Of a DNA stretch of 64,000 nucleotides, positions 62,386 to 64,000 are shown piece after piece (the stretch's first letter is position 1; each line of letters begins with the position of its first letter). The position numbers were made by a program, and so were the translations under genes. Origin of the DNA: Arcobacter acticola (lineage in GTDB: Bacteria; Campylobacterota; Campylobacteria; Campylobacterales; Arcobacteraceae); the NCBI RefSeq assembly GCF_013177675.1, contig NZ_CP042652.1, positions 1,240,001 through 1,304,000 of the forward strand, written 5' to 3'. The notes under the pieces are model-generated. The model was not told where the DNA came from. It saw only the letters and a list, made by a program, of their open reading frames with translations, and made no database searches.

Positions 62386-64000
62386 GATAGCTCCAAATAG
62401 TTTTTAAGTAGCTATTTTCATTTAAATATTTTTCCATATCATTATAATTATGATCATTTAAACTTTTTCTCAGTATTGCTCTTATCTCATTAGTGTCATA
62501 ATCAATATCTTCTAAGATATCAATAATCTTTTGAGACTCTAAGATCTTTTCTAAAACAACTTCACCATCTTTAAATACAACATTAACTTCTGTTGGGTGA
62601 GAAAATAAATTATGTTTCATTCCTAATGTATCTTGATAAGCTCCCACGTTAAAGAATCCTATGAAATAATCTTCTTTATTTAAATTTACATCATGTAAAT
62701 ATAAAGGTTTTTTTATATCAAATGGTAATTCTCCATCACTATCACAAGTAATATCCCATAATGATGCACTTCTTGTTGGTTTTTTATCAAGATGAGTAAT
62801 AGGCATTATAGGAAATTCTTGGTCAATTCCCCAATAATCAGGAAGTGATTGGAATAATGAAAAGTTTAATAAATATTTTTCTTGAATATTTTCATCAAGC
62901 TTTTTTAACTCTTCATAGTGGTCAATTTCAAGTAAAGATATAGCTTTTTTAATAACTTGGTGAGTTAAAATTTCAGCATTTGATCTGTCTTGTAAATCAA
63001 TATAACCTAAATCAAATAGTGTTAATAAAGATTCCATATGGTCAATACTATCATGCATATACTCATAAGCAGTTCTTTTTGACATATCTCTTAATAAGTC
63101 ATGTAATTCTTGAATTAATGGAGGATTTTTTTCTTTTAAATTTAAATGGTCAAGATCATATTCAGAAGAGAATAATTCAAGAACAGGAGTTATTAAAACA
63201 GTTGAAGCCGCAGATATAAATCTTCCTGATTCTGTGAAAATATTTGGTTCATCAACACCTTTTTGCTTTGCAATATCTTTTAATGTAAAAATAACATCAT
63301 TTGAAAATTCAGATAATGAATAAAATCTTGTTCTTTCATAAGCATTATATTCAACAGCTAATCCACCACCAATATTAATAGCGTTAAGATTTGTAGCACC
63401 TAGATTTTTGAGTTCGGCATAAATATGTCCAGCTTCTCTTAATGCTTTTTTTAATGGTTTGATTGAGTTCATTGCTGAACCAATATGGAAGTGAATCATT
63501 GTTAAATACTTAACTATATTATTATCTTCCATTAATTCATAAGCTTCTAAAATTTCAGTAGATGTAAGACCAAATTTAGAGTTAATACCTCCACTTTTAG
63601 CCCATAATCCACTTCCTCCACTGTGAAGCCTAACTCTTAGTCCAATACTTGGAGCTTCCATTTTTGTTTCGTTTAAAACCTCTATAATCATTTCTAGTTC
63701 GTTTAAACCTTCTATAATAAGTGTAATATCATGACCCATACTTTTAGCAATAAACCCTAAATGAATCATCTCTTTATCTTTAAATCCATTAACCGTAATT
63801 GGAGAATTTATATTATTGTAAGTCATTGCAATTACAAGTTCAGCTTTACTTCCAGCTTCTAATCCATAATTAAACTTTTTACCTTCATTTATTAAAGGAT
63901 GAATAAAGTTTGGTAATTGATTTACTTTTAAAGGGAAAACAGCATTAAAATTACCTTTATAATCATATTCTTTAATACTTGCATTAAATGTGTTGTATAA
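62378..64000 (-). CDS. speA: Biosynthetic arginine decarboxylase SpeA, N-terminus outside window
   Basis: 541 codons visible, open to the right edge. AVFPLKVNQLPNFIHPLI carries the PLP-binding Lys. NYGLEAGSKAELVIAM, IHFHIGSAMNSIKPLKKAL and AINIGGGLAVEYNAYERTR are fold-III PLP-enzyme blocks. ITCDSDGELPF and FFNVGAYQDTLGMKHNLF hold the conserved Cys and the C-terminal active site. It converts arginine to agmatine for polyamine synthesis. The first in-frame ATG in the window (63826) is internal; the true start lies beyond 64000. It is the first gene of the speA-cysE-TSUP operon. Confidence 0.96.
   Translation of the reverse strand, partial: LYNTFNASIKEYDYKGNFNAVFPLKVNQLPNFIHPLINEGKKFNYGLEAGSKAELVIAMTYNNINSPITVNGFKDKEMIHLGFIAKSMGHDITLIIEGLNELEMIIEVLNETKMEAPSIGLRVRLHSGGSGLWAKSGGINSKFGLTSTEILEAYELMEDNNIVKYLTMIHFHIGSAMNSIKPLKKALREAGHIYAELKNLGATNLNAINIGGGLAVEYNAYERTRFYSLSEFSNDVIFTLKDIAKQKGVDEPNIFTESGRFISAASTVLITPVLELFSSEYDLDHLNLKEKNPPLIQELHDLLRDMSKRTAYEYMHDSIDHMESLLTLFDLGYIDLQDRSNAEILTHQVIKKAISLLEIDHYEELKKLDENIQEKYLLNFSLFQSLPDYWGIDQEFPIMPITHLDKKPTRSASLWDITCDSDGELPFDIKKPLYLHDVNLNKEDYFIGFFNVGAYQDTLGMKHNLFSHPTEVNVVFKDGEVVLEKILESQKIIDILEDIDYDTNEIRAILRKSLNDHNYNDMEKYLNENSYLKTIWSYHE

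Overview
The window looks like chromosomal DNA from a Campylobacterota bacterium of the Arcobacter group. It is very AT-rich, and its gene repertoire fits: ArsS-type two-component kinases, PAS kinases with the HQWRQPL phosphorylation box, group III truncated globin, PnuC, SstT, a speA-cysE operon and CNNM/CBS proteins. The species cannot be fixed from sequence reading alone. No tRNA, rRNA or CRISPR array was seen.

Layout. 1-1755: a partial PAS histidine kinase diverging from a response regulator, then a small lipoprotein. 1756-6081: a TPP riboswitch in front of thiC-thiO-thiG (thiamine pyrimidine and thiazole synthesis). 6362-12925: a metal and signalling block, with a two-component system, an RcnR/DmeR-type repressor diverging from a DmeF-type Co/Ni exporter across a recognisable G-tract operator, then secreted His-rich proteins, a HupE/UreJ-like permease and a cytochrome c'-like protein. 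13470-16804: an MBOAT/SGNH acylation pair and an RluA-type pseudouridine synthase. 17029-23385: a nitrogenase-associated ArsC-like protein plus a MoxR ATPase/VWA pair. The ATPase gene is split by an IS1634-family element, which is itself split by an IS630-family element. 23405-32973: housekeeping and transport genes (greB, methyltransferase, sstT, MFS, VTT protein, globin, SDR, glutamine amidotransferase, pnuC, kinase-like, HD protein). 32974-36233: a small accessory island of gene scraps (ORF6N, RAYT, DUF3800), two unknown genes and a complete RAYT transposase, marked by three copies of an atgacctgacccc repeat. 37522-49075: two CNNM/CBS paralogues, each preceded by a short leader ORF of related sequence; between them lie an L,D-transpeptidase, a DTW protein, an AI-2E family permease, an H-NOX/histidine kinase/HugZ/HerA-like cluster and a DUF1508 protein. 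49206-64000: an unknown small protein, DUF309, uvrA, a catalytically stripped aconitase homologue, a CPA2 antiporter with an in-frame stop, a zinc-ribbon membrane protein, an ATP-grasp ligase, a DEAD-box helicase, and the operon speA-cysE-TauE/SafE.

The observations most worth following are: the intact 828-residue aconitase homologue that lacks every Fe-S cysteine and most catalytic residues; the paired leader ORFs before both CNNM genes; the nested IS insertion with a target duplication of about 61-64 bp; a 13-base motif shared by the promoter regions of the two-component operon and the cytochrome c' gene; and the repeat-bounded island at 33.7-36.2 kb. Three genes are broken exactly at seven-base A tracts and two others lack a normal start codon, so sequencing error, slippage and real decay must be told apart.
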